A stretch of 64,000 nucleotides of DNA from Shewanella halifaxensis HAW-EB4 (GCF_000019185.1 NC_010334.1:124001-188000); one strand, 5' to 3'; numbered from the stretch's first letter, positions 8,396 through 17,426 are shown. The notes: generated by a model not told the origin, from the sequence alone. Numbers and translations: made by a program.

Positions 8396-9724
8396 ATGTC
8401 TTCAATTATTTTGCCTGAAACTGCTCAACCATATAACGCAGATATCACCACACCTAACTGGATGATTAGCGGTATGGAGAAAGTCATGCAGTTTTATGTT
8501 GATCGCAATCTAAGACTGGACACGGTTTCGGCTGAGATGATGCCTAATCCTATCGAAGGCAAGAAGTACATGCTGTATGCGCATATTCCTTTCTGTCACA
8601 CCCTATGCTCATTCTGTACTTTCCACCGCTTTCTGTTTAAAGAAGATAAGGCGCGCGCGTATTTTATCTCTTTGCGTAAAGAGATGGATATGGTTAAAGC
8701 CCTAGGTTACGACTTTGAGTCCATGTATATCGGTGGTGGCACCACAACCGTATTAGAAGATGAGCTTGCCCGTACCATTGAGCACGCAAAAAAGCTATTC
8801 CCGAGTATCAAAGAGGTGTCGTGTGAGTCAGATCCACAGCATCTTGATAGCCCTGGCTTTAAACAGCTTGAAGGCTTGGTCGATCGTATGTCTATCGGCG
8901 TACAAAGCTTTAACGATGATATTCTGACCATGACAGATCGCATCGAGAAGTTTGGCTCGGGTCAGCAAACTTTTGATAAGATCATGGCGGCAAAAGAGCT
9001 ATTTCCAATTATCAACGTAGACTTGATTTTTGGCTTCCGCGGTCAAACCGATGAAGTGATTCAGCATGACTTGGATATGGCGTCTCGTTTGGATCCACGC
9101 CAAATCACCACTTATCCGCTGATGATTACTCACCAAACACGTAAGAGCGTAAAGGGTAAGTTGGCGGCCCCACATGGCGATATGGCGCGTCAGTACCGCC
9201 AGATCCTAAATAGTTTGAATGGTCAGTATAACCAGCTATCGGCATGGGCATTTGGTAAGGCGAATAATGAAGGCTTCGACGAATACGTTATCGATTACGA
9301 TGAGTATTTAGGTGTAGGTTCGGGCTCGTTTAGTTTCTTAAACGATACACTCTATGTGAATACCTTCTCATTAAGAAATTACCAAGAGCGGATTGCAACT
9401 GGTCGTATGGGCGTGGATCAGCAGAAGAATTATGGCCGCAAGGAAGTGATGCAATACCGCTTTTTACTGGGTATGTTCTCTGGTCGTCTGTCGCGTAAGT
9501 ATTTCCGTGAGACCTTTGGGGTGAATCTCGATACTGCCTTGTTCAAAGAGATGGCATCGATGAAAGCCATTGGCGCCATTAAAAATGATCCAACAGACCC
9601 GGATAAGTTGATCGTTACCGATAACGGTAAGATGATGGGACTGCTGATGATGAAAGAGTTCTATTCGGGTATGGATAACGTACGTGCTCAGCTACGTAAG
9701 CCACTTAAAGCTTGCGATATGTAA
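8396..9724 (+). CDS. HemN/HutW-family radical SAM enzyme
   Basis: A 442-residue radical SAM protein of the oxygen-independent coproporphyrinogen oxidase-like family. The [4Fe-4S]/SAM motif is seen at HIPFCHTLCSFCTF (CX3CX2C, near residue 63-70), followed by YIGGGTTT, the glycine-rich SAM-binding strand, and ESDP and SIGVQSFND strands typical of HemN-like TIM barrels. The third motif cysteine is followed by Thr-Phe rather than the DF of true HemN, as in HemW/HutW relatives. So tetrapyrrole binding or haem modification is more likely than coproporphyrinogen oxidation. It is monocistronic: a terminator precedes it and another follows. TATAGGAAC supplies the ribosome site. The exact substrate cannot be told from sequence. 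Confidence 0.82.
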   Translation: MSSIILPETAQPYNADITTPNWMISGMEKVMQFYVDRNLRLDTVSAEMMPNPIEGKKYMLYAHIPFCHTLCSFCTFHRFLFKEDKARAYFISLRKEMDMVKALGYDFESMYIGGGTTTVLEDELARTIEHAKKLFPSIKEVSCESDPQHLDSPGFKQLEGLVDRMSIGVQSFNDDILTMTDRIEKFGSGQQTFDKIMAAKELFPIINVDLIFGFRGQTDEVIQHDLDMASRLDPRQITTYPLMITHQTRKSVKGKLAAPHGDMARQYRQILNSLNGQYNQLSAWAFGKANNEGFDEYVIDYDEYLGVGSGSFSFLNDTLYVNTFSLRNYQERIATGRMGVDQQKNYGRKEVMQYRFLLGMFSGRLSRKYFRETFGVNLDTALFKEMASMKAIGAIKNDPTDPDKLIVTDNGKMMGLLMMKEFYSGMDNVRAQLRKPLKACDM

Positions 9725-9789
9725 TCGTATGCTGATTTAATTTTGATAGGCTGGTGATGATACCGATTGGGATTACAGGCCTAGACCAA

Positions 9790-9823
9790 AGAAAGGGTGA
9801 TGCTTAAGGGCTCACCCTTTTTG
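9790..9823 (+). terminator. Rho-independent terminator after radical SAM gene
   Basis: AAAGGGTGA and TCACCCTTT form a 9-bp stem with an 11-base loop, followed by a T run. Confidence 0.85.
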
Positions 9824-9909
9824 TTTAAGCATTGGAAACTAAAGCCTGACTTGGCACCTCTGTCGAAATCTCTTACTATCAAGTTAATAGTCATTCTTAT
9901 CGAGCTGTC

Positions 9910-10752
9910 ATGGCGAATATATTATTGGTAGCAAACCTCAATTGTGATCGTATTTTTTTGCTTAACCATCCCATTAAAACCGGTGGTCGATTTCATTATA
10001 AAGATGGTGGTCAGCGCTTAGGTGGCGGCGGTGCCAATACGGGTATTGGCCTCGTCTGGGCCGGGCATCAGGTATCACTGGTCACAGAGGTAGGCCGCGA
10101 TGATGTGGGAGACTGGTTACTCGCCGAGGCCAGCACTCAAGGAATTAATTGCAGCCTGATCCAGCGCCGTGCAGGTAGTACTGGTGAGATGCTGTTGATG
10201 ATGACGCCGGACGGTGAGCGAACCATCATCAGACCCGAGCGACCCAAGTTCGAACTGCCGTTGCCGCCAAACTGGCAAAATGTCGATGTCCTCTATATCA
10301 ACTCTTCAAGCGAGGGGGCTGCCAGTTGGGCTAAGACTGCTATGCCGTATTGCTGGGTGGTCGCTCAGCTAGCAAAAGATCAACGGGCACGACCCTGTCA
10401 TGTACTTATTGCTTCACTGAGTGATATGCAAGGCCGCTGTGAAGGCGACCCATGGGAGTTTGCAAAATCGATATCAGGGAATGATCTAAAGTACTTTGTG
10501 GTTACCGACGGTGAAAACGGGGCGATGCTATATAGCGCAGCAGAGTCTGTACTGGTCGCGGCGGTACCCAGTCAAGTTGTAGATACCACAGGGGCGGGGG
10601 ACGCCTATGCGGCTGGGCTTATTCACGCCTTAGTTAGTCAAAAAGAGATCGTCGCAGCAATGCAGGAAGCAGCCATTTGGTCTGGTTTTGCGGTGGCCTG
10701 TAATAGCTCAATTCCAGGTAAGGGTTTGAAACACTATTTAACGGCGGAGTAG
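9910..10752 (+). CDS. PfkB-family sugar kinase
   Basis: A 280-residue ribokinase/PfkB-fold protein predicted to phosphorylate a sugar or nucleoside with ATP. The N-terminal signature region GGQRLGGGGANTGIGLVWAG (near residue 34) and the C-terminal catalytic signature DTTGAGDAYAAG (residues 225-236, with the base Asp) are both intact. It is slightly short for the family (usually 290-330). The specific substrate cannot be assigned. The start ATG has only a weak ribosome site. It stands alone between a terminator and a diguanylate cyclase gene. Confidence 0.85.
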   Translation: MANILLVANLNCDRIFLLNHPIKTGGRFHYKDGGQRLGGGGANTGIGLVWAGHQVSLVTEVGRDDVGDWLLAEASTQGINCSLIQRRAGSTGEMLLMMTPDGERTIIRPERPKFELPLPPNWQNVDVLYINSSSEGAASWAKTAMPYCWVVAQLAKDQRARPCHVLIASLSDMQGRCEGDPWEFAKSISGNDLKYFVVTDGENGAMLYSAAESVLVAAVPSQVVDTTGAGDAYAAGLIHALVSQKEIVAAMQEAAIWSGFAVACNSSIPGKGLKHYLTAE

Positions 10753-10840
10753 CGGTGCTATTGGAGCTGTCTCATATTTGTATTGCTCCGCTCTACTGCT
10801 CAGCAAGCTGACCGAAAACCCCCATTTTATAACTCTAATG

Positions 10841-10868
10841 CCCTGTTGTTCCGACAGGGTATCCTTTT
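10841..10868 (+). terminator. Weak possible terminator after pfkB-family gene
   Basis: CCCTGT and ACAGGG form a 6-bp stem around TGTTCCG, followed by an interrupted T-rich tail (ATCCTTTTAT). Confidence 0.4.
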
Positions 10869-10991
10869 ATCTATGCCTTAAATAGAGTAAAAGGCGATGC
10901 GAGCACCTTAGTTTTCAGTTATTATTCACAAAAGTTTAACAATATCGAGCAATTAAACTGCTAAGTTTGCTGATGTTGAGTGAGGGCTATT

Positions 10992-12449
10992 ATGGGTGAT
11001 AAGGGTTGGAACGATAAGAAACGTTTTATTTGGATTTTATCCTTATTGCTATTAGTTGCCTTCGTGGTGACGAGTGGAATTAGTTATCAGGTCGCCCATG
11101 ATTCATTAACTGAGCAAATAAAAGAAAATAATTTACCCCTCACTAGCGATAATATTTACTCAGAAATTCAACAAGATCTGCTTAAACCTATTTTTATCTC
11201 TTCATTGATGGCACAGGATACTTTCGTTCGAGATTGGACCATTAACCAAGAACAGAACCCTGAGAAACTTATTCGCTATCTGAAAGAGATCCAAGATAAG
11301 TATGGCACGGTCACCAGCTTTTTTGTTTCAGAAGCTACGCGTAACTATTACCATTCGAGTGGCGTGCTCAAACGGATTAAAGATATTGATCCGGAAGATG
11401 CCTGGTATTTTCGAGTACGCTCCCTACCCGAATATGAACAATATGAAGTGAATATCGATCCAGATACCGCAGATCAGAATCGAACCGTTATCTACGTTAA
11501 CTATAAGGTCTTTGATTTTGAGGGAAACTTTATAGGGGTTACCGGGGTTGGCTTGGCGGTTGAAAGTGTAAAGCGTCTCATTGAACTCTATCAAACTCGT
11601 TATAACCGCAGCGTATATTTTACCGATAGGCAAGGCAATATTACCTTGCATAGTCAACAGTATGATGGTGCTGCGACCCTACAAACTAGCCTCGGCCTTG
11701 AAAAGCTAGCAATTCGAATACTTGCCAGCCCAAGCACTTCATTCTCGTATCAAAAAGCGGGGAAAACTATCTTCCTTAATAGTCGTTTGGTGCCGGAGTT
11801 TAAGTGGCACTTAATTGTGGAGCAGGATGAAGCGCGGGGTGAGCAAAAGCTGTTAACCACCTTTTGGGCTAATATCGGATTAAGTTTGTTAGTCACCATC
11901 GGGGTCCTGATCATCGCTAATATGACCTTGGGTAAATATCAGCGAAAGTTGGAATTGATGGCATCAACCGACAAGCTAACAGGTGCGGCTAATCGACAAG
12001 CTTTCGAAGAACATTTTGCAAACTCATTAACGAGATCCGTGCTTGATAGCAGGCCGATGTCATTACTATTAATGGATATCGACCACTTTAAATTAGTCAA
12101 TGACTCTTACGGGCATAATATTGGTGACTTGGTTATCCAAACCGTTAGTCATATGCTAAAAAGCCAGCTTAAAGAGGATGACTTACTCTGTCGTTGGGGC
12201 GGTGAGGAGTTTCTGATCTTGCTGCCTAACTGCAGCTTAAGCCAGAGCAGTGAGCTAGCCGAGAGGATAAGAGAGCTGGTGGCAGGGCGACTATTGCGAG
12301 TCAATGGTTGTGAAATCAATGTCACCTTGAGCTGTGGTGCTGCGCAGCACCGCGCATCTGAAACGGCCGAAGACCTGATCAATCGTGTTGATATTGCACT
12401 CTATCAAGCCAAGGAGCAGGGACGTAATCGAGTGGTTCTTTCCTATTAG
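10992..12449 (+). CDS. Membrane diguanylate cyclase with periplasmic sensor
   Basis: A 485-residue inner-membrane protein that should make cyclic di-GMP. It has a first membrane segment at residues 12-31, a periplasmic Cache-like sensor of about 255 residues, a second membrane segment near 289-313 and a C-terminal GGDEF domain. The active-site loop reads RWGGEEF (GGEEF at 403-407), which is an active variant. At the inhibitory I-site the RxxD motif is replaced by KEDD, so product feedback inhibition is probably weakened. I took the ATG at 10992, which follows GTGAGGG at good distance, rather than the GTG at 10980. No EAL or HD-GYP domain is present. Confidence 0.9.
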   Translation: MGDKGWNDKKRFIWILSLLLLVAFVVTSGISYQVAHDSLTEQIKENNLPLTSDNIYSEIQQDLLKPIFISSLMAQDTFVRDWTINQEQNPEKLIRYLKEIQDKYGTVTSFFVSEATRNYYHSSGVLKRIKDIDPEDAWYFRVRSLPEYEQYEVNIDPDTADQNRTVIYVNYKVFDFEGNFIGVTGVGLAVESVKRLIELYQTRYNRSVYFTDRQGNITLHSQQYDGAATLQTSLGLEKLAIRILASPSTSFSYQKAGKTIFLNSRLVPEFKWHLIVEQDEARGEQKLLTTFWANIGLSLLVTIGVLIIANMTLGKYQRKLELMASTDKLTGAANRQAFEEHFANSLTRSVLDSRPMSLLLMDIDHFKLVNDSYGHNIGDLVIQTVSHMLKSQLKEDDLLCRWGGEEFLILLPNCSLSQSSELAERIRELVAGRLLRVNGCEINVTLSCGAAQHRASETAEDLINRVDIALYQAKEQGRNRVVLSY

Positions 12450-12559
12450 CGGGTTAACTCGGATATAGAGTATCACTTTAATTTGCAACTCAATTAAGCT
12501 GCTACATCCATAGGTGATGGTGTTAGCATAGTTTACGTTTTTCTACAGAGTCGATATTG

Positions 12560-13258
12560 ATGGAATCTCAAATATTAGTTGAGCAGATCTCTGGTTTATA
12601 CCTAGGTGAAGCGATAGTAGAGCTAGCTAGTGTAACTTCGGGGATCAATCACAAGAGTAGAGCCACAGAGCTACAAGTCGGCACCCAAGCTGTTGTCGGT
12701 GATACTCAAGCCGATCCTAAGCATCATGGTGGTCTTGATCGGGTGTTGCATCATTTTCCACGAGAACATTACGGTCAGTATCGTCGTTGGGACATGATGG
12801 CAAGCTTTAAAGATGCCCCTGCCATGGGGGAGAACATCAGCACCGTTGGCTTAGATGAAACCCAAGTCCATATTGGCGATATTATTAAAATCGGTGAAGT
12901 CGAGCTGCAAGTAACTCAGCCGCGCTCACCCTGCTTTAAACTTAATTTGCAGTTCGGTCATAACGAGTTTGCTTTAGCTATGCAGCAAAGTGGACGTTGC
13001 GGCTGGTTTTATCGAGTAATAAAGCCCGGAACTATTTATGAAACCGACAGTGTGGTGTTGCTTGAGCGCTTGACCGATATCAGTGTCGCCGAGGCGATGC
13101 ATATCTATTTCTTACCTGAATTTAATGCCGAACAATATCAACGTTTAGCTGATTGCAAAGGGTTAGCCGTTGCTTGGGTACATAGCCTGCAACGCCGTAT
13201 TGAAAACAATGCCATCGAAGATTGGCAAATGCGCCTATATGGCCCGCAAGCAAACTAA
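12560..13258 (+). CDS. MOSC-domain protein, YiiM-like
   Basis: A 232-residue MOSC (Moco sulfurase C-terminal) protein close in layout to E. coli YiiM (224 residues), which with molybdenum cofactor detoxifies N-hydroxylated bases such as 6-hydroxylaminopurine. Family marks include KHHGGLDRVLHHF near residue 54, the conserved Cys in QPRSPCFKLN that would ligate molybdenum, GRCGWFYRV, and a C-terminal 3-alpha domain. The ATG at 12560 is used; a TTG three bases earlier is in frame. Its link to the neighbouring Moco genes is functional (it consumes Moco) rather than operonic. DUF4870 follows 31 bases later. Confidence 0.88.
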   Translation: MESQILVEQISGLYLGEAIVELASVTSGINHKSRATELQVGTQAVVGDTQADPKHHGGLDRVLHHFPREHYGQYRRWDMMASFKDAPAMGENISTVGLDETQVHIGDIIKIGEVELQVTQPRSPCFKLNLQFGHNEFALAMQQSGRCGWFYRVIKPGTIYETDSVVLLERLTDISVAEAMHIYFLPEFNAEQYQRLADCKGLAVAWVHSLQRRIENNAIEDWQMRLYGPQAN

Positions 13259-13289
13259 TGGACACAAGTGATTTCAAGGAGTGGAGAGT

Positions 13290-13637
13290 ATGACCCAAGA
13301 TGAAAAGAATATGGGGGTATTGGTACATCTGGCGAGTTTTTCGGGTTACCTGATCCCTTTTGGCAGTATTTTAGGCCCGCTTATCGTTTGGCTGATGAAG
13401 CGCGATGAATATGCATTTGTGGAAAGCTGTGGGCGAAACTGCCTTAACTTTAAGATAAGTATCATTATCTACTTTATTATCAGTGGAATACTTATGTTCG
13501 TCGGTATCGGATTTTTTCTATTTGGTATTTTAGCCATCTTCGATGTCATAGTGACAATTATCGCCGCGATTAAGGCGAGTGACGGCGTGAGTTACAAATA
13601 TCCGCTAACGATTAACTTCATTAAGCCAAGAGTGTAA
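13290..13637 (+). CDS. DUF4870 small membrane protein
   Basis: A 115-residue protein with three hydrophobic segments (about residues 18-35, 56-72 and 73-92) and the DUF4870 signature features: HLASFSGYLIPFGSILGPLIVWL, then ESCGRNCLNF and a C-terminal YKYPLTINFI. The family is widespread in bacteria and of unknown function. AAGGAG at 13276-13281 selects the ATG at 13290. It is probably co-transcribed with the MOSC gene, and it ends at a bidirectional terminator shared with ETF-QO. Confidence 0.88.
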   Translation: MTQDEKNMGVLVHLASFSGYLIPFGSILGPLIVWLMKRDEYAFVESCGRNCLNFKISIIIYFIISGILMFVGIGFFLFGILAIFDVIVTIIAAIKASDGVSYKYPLTINFIKPRV

Positions 13638-13666
13638 TTAACCTATTTTAAGTGCTCTGAAAAATA

Positions 13667-13700
13667 AAATGCCTATCGATGATATTCGATAGGCATTTTT
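13667..13700. terminator. Bidirectional terminator between DUF4870 and ETF-QO genes
   Basis: ATGCCTATCGA and TCGATAGGCAT form a perfect 11-bp stem around TGATAT. An A run lies on the left and a T run on the right, so it can serve both convergent genes. Confidence 0.9.
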
Positions 13701-13735
13701 GTTTGGTTCTTTACTTGGGCTAGTCGTAAGCGCAA

Positions 13736-15385
13736 CTACATATTGGGGTAGTTTGGTCCGCCGCCGCCCTCTGGAGTGACCCAAGTGATGTTTTGGCTTG
13801 GATCTTTGATGTCACAGGTCTTGCAGTGAATGCAGTTTTGTCCGTTGATAACAAACTTCTTCTCACCCGCTTCTTCGACAATTTCATACACACCAGCAGG
13901 GCAGTAGCGCAGCGCTGGTTCATCATATTTCACCAAGTTCACCTCTATGGGGATACGAGCGTCTTTAAGGCGCAGGTGACAGAGCTGATCTTCTTCATGG
14001 AAGGTATTAGACAGATAAACCGAAGAGAGCTTATCGAAACTCAGTTTGCCATCAGGTTTAGGGTAGTCAATCTTGCTGTAGGCACTGGATTCAGCCATCT
14101 GCGCATAATCAGGCTTCTCGTCCCTTAGAGTAATAGGCAACTTACCGCCGAACCAGTTTTGATCGATAAAGTTAAACGCGCCGCCTAAGTAGGTGCCAAA
14201 CTTATGCATGGCCGGACCGAAGTTACGTGATGTATATAGCTCCTCTTTGAGCCAGCTTTCATCGAAACGGTCTTGTAGGCAGTCGAGATCTTTACCCGGT
14301 TCAACACCGGCCATCATAGCCTGTGCCAGTGTCTCTGCCGCTAGCATGCCACTCTTCATCGCCGTATGTGTGCCTTTGATCTTGGCAAAGTTCAGCGTGC
14401 CAGCGTCACAGCCGATAATCATACCGCCCGGGAAGGTCAGTTTAGGCAATGAGTTTAGGCCACCTTTCGTGATGGCTCTTGCACCATAAGAGATACGCTC
14501 GCCGCCAGCGAGGGTCTTAGCGATAACGGGGTGTGTCTTATAGCGCTGGAACTCATCGAACGGGCTTAGGTGGGGGTTTTTATAGTTAAGGTCGATAATC
14601 AAACCAACAGCAACTTGGTTGTCTTCCATATGATACATGAAGCCGCCACCAGAGGCGCCCTCTGTGAGCGGCCAGCCACCGGTGTGCACAACCTTACCGA
14701 GTTCATGTTGCTCGCTCGGTACCGTCCAGATCTCTTTAAAGCCGAGACCGTAGTGCTGCGCAGTCTTGCCGTTATCGAGGTGATACTTCTCGATAAGCTG
14801 CTTGCCTAGGTGGCCGCGGCAGCCTTCAGCAAATACGGTATATTTAGCGTGTAGTTCCATGCCCGGCTCATAGCCGTCTTTAGGTTGACCATCCTCGCCG
14901 ACCCCCATGTCACCAATTTGAATGCCTTTAACGCTGCCATCAGGATTAAACAGTAACTCGCTTGCAGGGAAACCCGGGAAGACTTCGACACCTAACTCTT
15001 CGGCGCGCTCGGCGAGCCAGCGACAAAGGTTACCGACACTGATAATGTAATTGCCTTCGTTATGCATGGTTTTAGGGAGAAGTGCATTAGGCATGGCGCG
15101 CGCAGCGGTTGCCGAGCTGAGCATATGAATTTCATCATGAGTCACGGCGGTGAGTAGAGGAGCATTCTTATCGCGCCAGTCGTCAAATAACTCATCGAGC
15201 ACTTTGGGTTCGAACACTGCGCCAGACAAGATATGTGCACCGACTTCAGAGCCTTTCTCGACCACGCAGACTGTTAGCTCTTGGCCAGTGTCTTGAGATA
15301 TTTGCATTAAACGACATGCCGTTGCCAAACCTGCTGGGCCAGCACCCACGATTACCACATCGAATTCCATCGATTCGCGTTCCAT
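13736..15385 (-). CDS. Electron transfer flavoprotein-ubiquinone oxidoreductase
   Basis: A 549-residue ETF-QO that accepts electrons from ETF, fed by acyl-CoA and other dehydrogenases, and reduces ubiquinone at the inner membrane. The FAD dinucleotide fold VVIVGAGPAGLA is at residues 10-21. GCDAGTLNFAKIKGTHTAMKSG and the quinone-binding helix region follow, and the C-terminal ferredoxin-like domain carries CPAGVYE and CIHCKTCDIKDP for the single [4Fe-4S] cluster. I used the ATG at 15385, preceded on the minus strand by AAGGAAAGGTGATCTG. The longer frame to 15502 would add 39 residues without family support. It is transcribed away from moaA; the shared gap holds a likely CRP site. Confidence 0.95.
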   Translation of the reverse strand: MERESMEFDVVIVGAGPAGLATACRLMQISQDTGQELTVCVVEKGSEVGAHILSGAVFEPKVLDELFDDWRDKNAPLLTAVTHDEIHMLSSATAARAMPNALLPKTMHNEGNYIISVGNLCRWLAERAEELGVEVFPGFPASELLFNPDGSVKGIQIGDMGVGEDGQPKDGYEPGMELHAKYTVFAEGCRGHLGKQLIEKYHLDNGKTAQHYGLGFKEIWTVPSEQHELGKVVHTGGWPLTEGASGGGFMYHMEDNQVAVGLIIDLNYKNPHLSPFDEFQRYKTHPVIAKTLAGGERISYGARAITKGGLNSLPKLTFPGGMIIGCDAGTLNFAKIKGTHTAMKSGMLAAETLAQAMMAGVEPGKDLDCLQDRFDESWLKEELYTSRNFGPAMHKFGTYLGGAFNFIDQNWFGGKLPITLRDEKPDYAQMAESSAYSKIDYPKPDGKLSFDKLSSVYLSNTFHEEDQLCHLRLKDARIPIEVNLVKYDEPALRYCPAGVYEIVEEAGEKKFVINGQNCIHCKTCDIKDPSQNITWVTPEGGGGPNYPNM

Positions 15386-15546
15386 CAGATCACCTTTCCT
15401 TCTTATTTCCCCCGATGACAATAGTGCCGATTGCATCCATCGGACTATAAACGGGTGTTTTAATGTTTTAGTGCACCTTACCTCAAAATCAGTCAAGGGC
15501 ACAGCGTTTCTAAGCTAAGTATGCAGATATTTTAAGCATTTTTTGG

Positions 15547-15562
15547 CGTGATAACTGTCACA
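15547..15562. promoter_or_regulatory. Probable CRP site in the ETF-QO / moaA gap
   Basis: CGTGATAACTGTCACA matches the consensus TGTGA-N6-TCACA at nine of ten positions. A TATAAT box at 15634-15639 lies downstream, so the site would be centred near -91 of the moaA transcript, a class I position. It could also serve the divergent ETF-QO gene. In Shewanella CRP is a main regulator of anaerobic respiration, which fits. Confidence 0.55.
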
Positions 15563-15647
15563 AAAACTTTATATGTGTTGGTTTTTGACGGCAAATGTGG
15601 GGTTTGGGGTATGGTTTGTCACAAAAATACGCCTATAATCAAGGTTG

Positions 15648-15765
15648 ACGGTTCTCCGAGCTTCTTACCCTACGTCGAGACAGATACGGGTTTTTAGCCG
15701 TGGCAATAACGCCACCGGGGTGAGAAAAGAAATGATCTCACCTCCCCTTACTTGGAAAGGTGATC
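15648..15765 (+). ncRNA. Molybdenum cofactor (Moco) riboswitch leader of moaA
   Basis: The leader carries the conserved pieces of the Moco RNA motif in order: TTCTCCGAG, a GAGACAG / ACGGGTTTTTAGCCGT stretch, and GGCAATAACGCCACCGGGG followed by TGAGAAA. In enterobacteria the same motif precedes moaA and senses the cofactor. The expression platform is visible: GATC-TC-ACCT at 15734-15743 pairs with AGGTGATC at 15758-15765, masking the ribosome site that lies just before the moaA ATG. So control is most simply translational. A TATAAT box lies about 10 bases upstream of the element. Identification is from remembered consensus, not a covariance search. Confidence 0.85.
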
Positions 15766-16746
15766 ATGTCCCAACTACAAGACAATTTTGGTCGACGGTT
15801 TCATTACCTGCGTATGTCAGTCACTGACGTATGTAACTTTAAGTGTACGTATTGCCTCCCCGATGGCTACCGCCCTGACGGTAAGCCCAAGTTTCTCGAT
15901 CTCAATGAAATCGAGCACCTCGTTTCGGCATTCTCGCAAGTCGGCACCCAAAAAATCCGCATCACAGGTGGTGAGCCCTCCCTACGTAAAGACTTCACCG
16001 ATATTATTCGTATCGTTAATGACAACGATAAGATTAAAACCATTGCCACCACGACCAACGGTTACCGTTTAGCTAAGCATGCCCAAGAGTGGTATGACGC
16101 TGGGCTTAGACGTATCAACATCTCGGTCGATAGCTTAGATCCAAAGATGTTTTACCAGATCACTGGTGAGAATAAATTTGATGAGGTGATGCGTGGCGTG
16201 GATGCGGCGCTAGAAGCAGGCTTCGAGCGCGTTAAAATCAATGCCGTGCTGCTAAAAGGCCTCAACGATAAAGATCTGCCACGTTTTCTGCACTGGATTA
16301 AAAACACCCCCATTGATTTACGCTTTATTGAGCTGATGGAAACGGGTTTAGGCCATGATTATTTCAAGGCGCACCATCTAGCGGGTAACGACATCAAGTC
16401 GCAGCTAGAACAGGCGGGATGGCAATTCGATACGCCTGCGGCTGATGATGGTCCAGCGCAAAACTTCAGTCATCAAGACTACCAAGGTCGCATCGGGCTT
16501 ATCATGCCTTACGCGAAGAATTTCTGTGCCAGTTGTAATCGCCTACGTGTGTCGGCAAATGGAAAGCTTCATCTTTGCCTGTTCACCGAAAATGGCGTTG
16601 ACCTGCGCGATCTACTGCAAACGAGCGATCAGCAAGCGGAGTTAGTTGAACGCTTGCATGGCCAGCTCGCGCAGAAGAAGCAAACGCACTTCTTACACGA
16701 TGGCATTACAGGTGTTACGCAGCACCTCGCTTCTATCGGCGGCTAA
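15766..16746 (+). CDS. moaA: GTP 3',8-cyclase MoaA (riboswitch-controlled copy)
   Basis: A 326-residue radical SAM enzyme catalysing the first step of Moco synthesis, the rearrangement of GTP to 3',8-cyclo-GTP. N-terminal cluster motif CNFKCTYCLPDG (CX3CX2C), RITGGEPSLR, and the C-terminal second cluster CASCNRLRVSANGKLHLC (CX2CX13C) are intact, and the chain ends in the essential Gly-Gly. The ATG at 15766 is chosen because GGAAAGG precedes it by five bases; the GTG two codons earlier overlaps that site. First gene of the moa-mod set. A second, clearly diverged moaA is at 38347-39333. Here the usual Met-Pro is Leu-Pro after the cluster (CLPDG). Confidence 0.95.
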   Translation: MSQLQDNFGRRFHYLRMSVTDVCNFKCTYCLPDGYRPDGKPKFLDLNEIEHLVSAFSQVGTQKIRITGGEPSLRKDFTDIIRIVNDNDKIKTIATTTNGYRLAKHAQEWYDAGLRRINISVDSLDPKMFYQITGENKFDEVMRGVDAALEAGFERVKINAVLLKGLNDKDLPRFLHWIKNTPIDLRFIELMETGLGHDYFKAHHLAGNDIKSQLEQAGWQFDTPAADDGPAQNFSHQDYQGRIGLIMPYAKNFCASCNRLRVSANGKLHLCLFTENGVDLRDLLQTSDQQAELVERLHGQLAQKKQTHFLHDGITGVTQHLASIGG

Positions 16747-16758
16747 TTAAACTCTGAT

Positions 16759-16781
16759 CTGACGCAACTTAGTTGCGTCAG
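16759..16781 (+). promoter_or_regulatory. Perfect intercistronic hairpin between moaA and moaB
   Basis: CTGACGCAACT and AGTTGCGTCAG flank a single T, giving a perfect inverted repeat of 11 bp arms. No T run follows, so it is unlikely to be a simple terminator. It could be an mRNA stability or processing hairpin, or a protein-binding palindrome. Confidence 0.5.
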
Positions 16782-16828
16782 AAGCTAGGTATAATTATCG
16801 CTATGACTCGAATAAATAAGAGACCATA

Positions 16829-17353
16829 ATGGGACACTGCACTCAAAGCCAGTTTTCGGCGCTAAACATTGCTGTTTTAACCTTATCTGACACCCGCGAT
16901 TTTGATTCGGATACATCGGGTGCTTTTCTTGAGAGCGCATTGCTTGAGGCTGGGCATAAGCTTGCCGAACGTCAGATTATCAAAGATGATAAATACCAGA
17001 TCCGTTCGGTACTATCCCAATGGATCGCCTCCGATGATGTGCAGGTGATCATTACCACTGGCGGAACAGGTTTTACCGATAGGGACAATACCCCTGAAGC
17101 GGTTAAGCCATTGTTCGATAGAGATATCGAAGGCTTTGGAGAGCTTTTCCGTCATATCACTTATACCGAGCTTGGTACTTCGACGGTGCAGTCGCGTGCC
17201 TTAGGTGGTATCGCCAATAAAACCGCTATCTTCTGTCTTCCAGGCTCCACAGGTGCTTGCAAGACTGGCTGGAATAAGCTGATTAAAGAACAACTTGATG
17301 CAACACATCGTCCTTGTAACTTTGTGATGCATGTAAAAAAAATCACCGAATAG
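16829..17353 (+). CDS. moaB: Molybdopterin adenylyltransferase-type MoaB
   Basis: A 174-residue MogA/MoaB-family protein that binds molybdopterin and, in related enzymes, adenylates it before metal insertion. Family motifs: TLSDTRDFDSDTSG near residue 19, IITTGGTGFTDRDNTPEA near 75, and the C-terminal LPGSTGACKTGW. The length is normal for MoaB. It lies 82 bases after moaA and its palindrome, with no separate strong promoter seen, and 73 bases before moaC. Confidence 0.93.
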   Translation: MGHCTQSQFSALNIAVLTLSDTRDFDSDTSGAFLESALLEAGHKLAERQIIKDDKYQIRSVLSQWIASDDVQVIITTGGTGFTDRDNTPEAVKPLFDRDIEGFGELFRHITYTELGTSTVQSRALGGIANKTAIFCLPGSTGACKTGWNKLIKEQLDATHRPCNFVMHVKKITE

Positions 17354-17426
17354 GTCTCATCGAGACAAGTTTTACGGTGCTGTTTTTAGGTACCTTGACC
17401 CAAATTTATTAGAAGGCGTAAACCCA

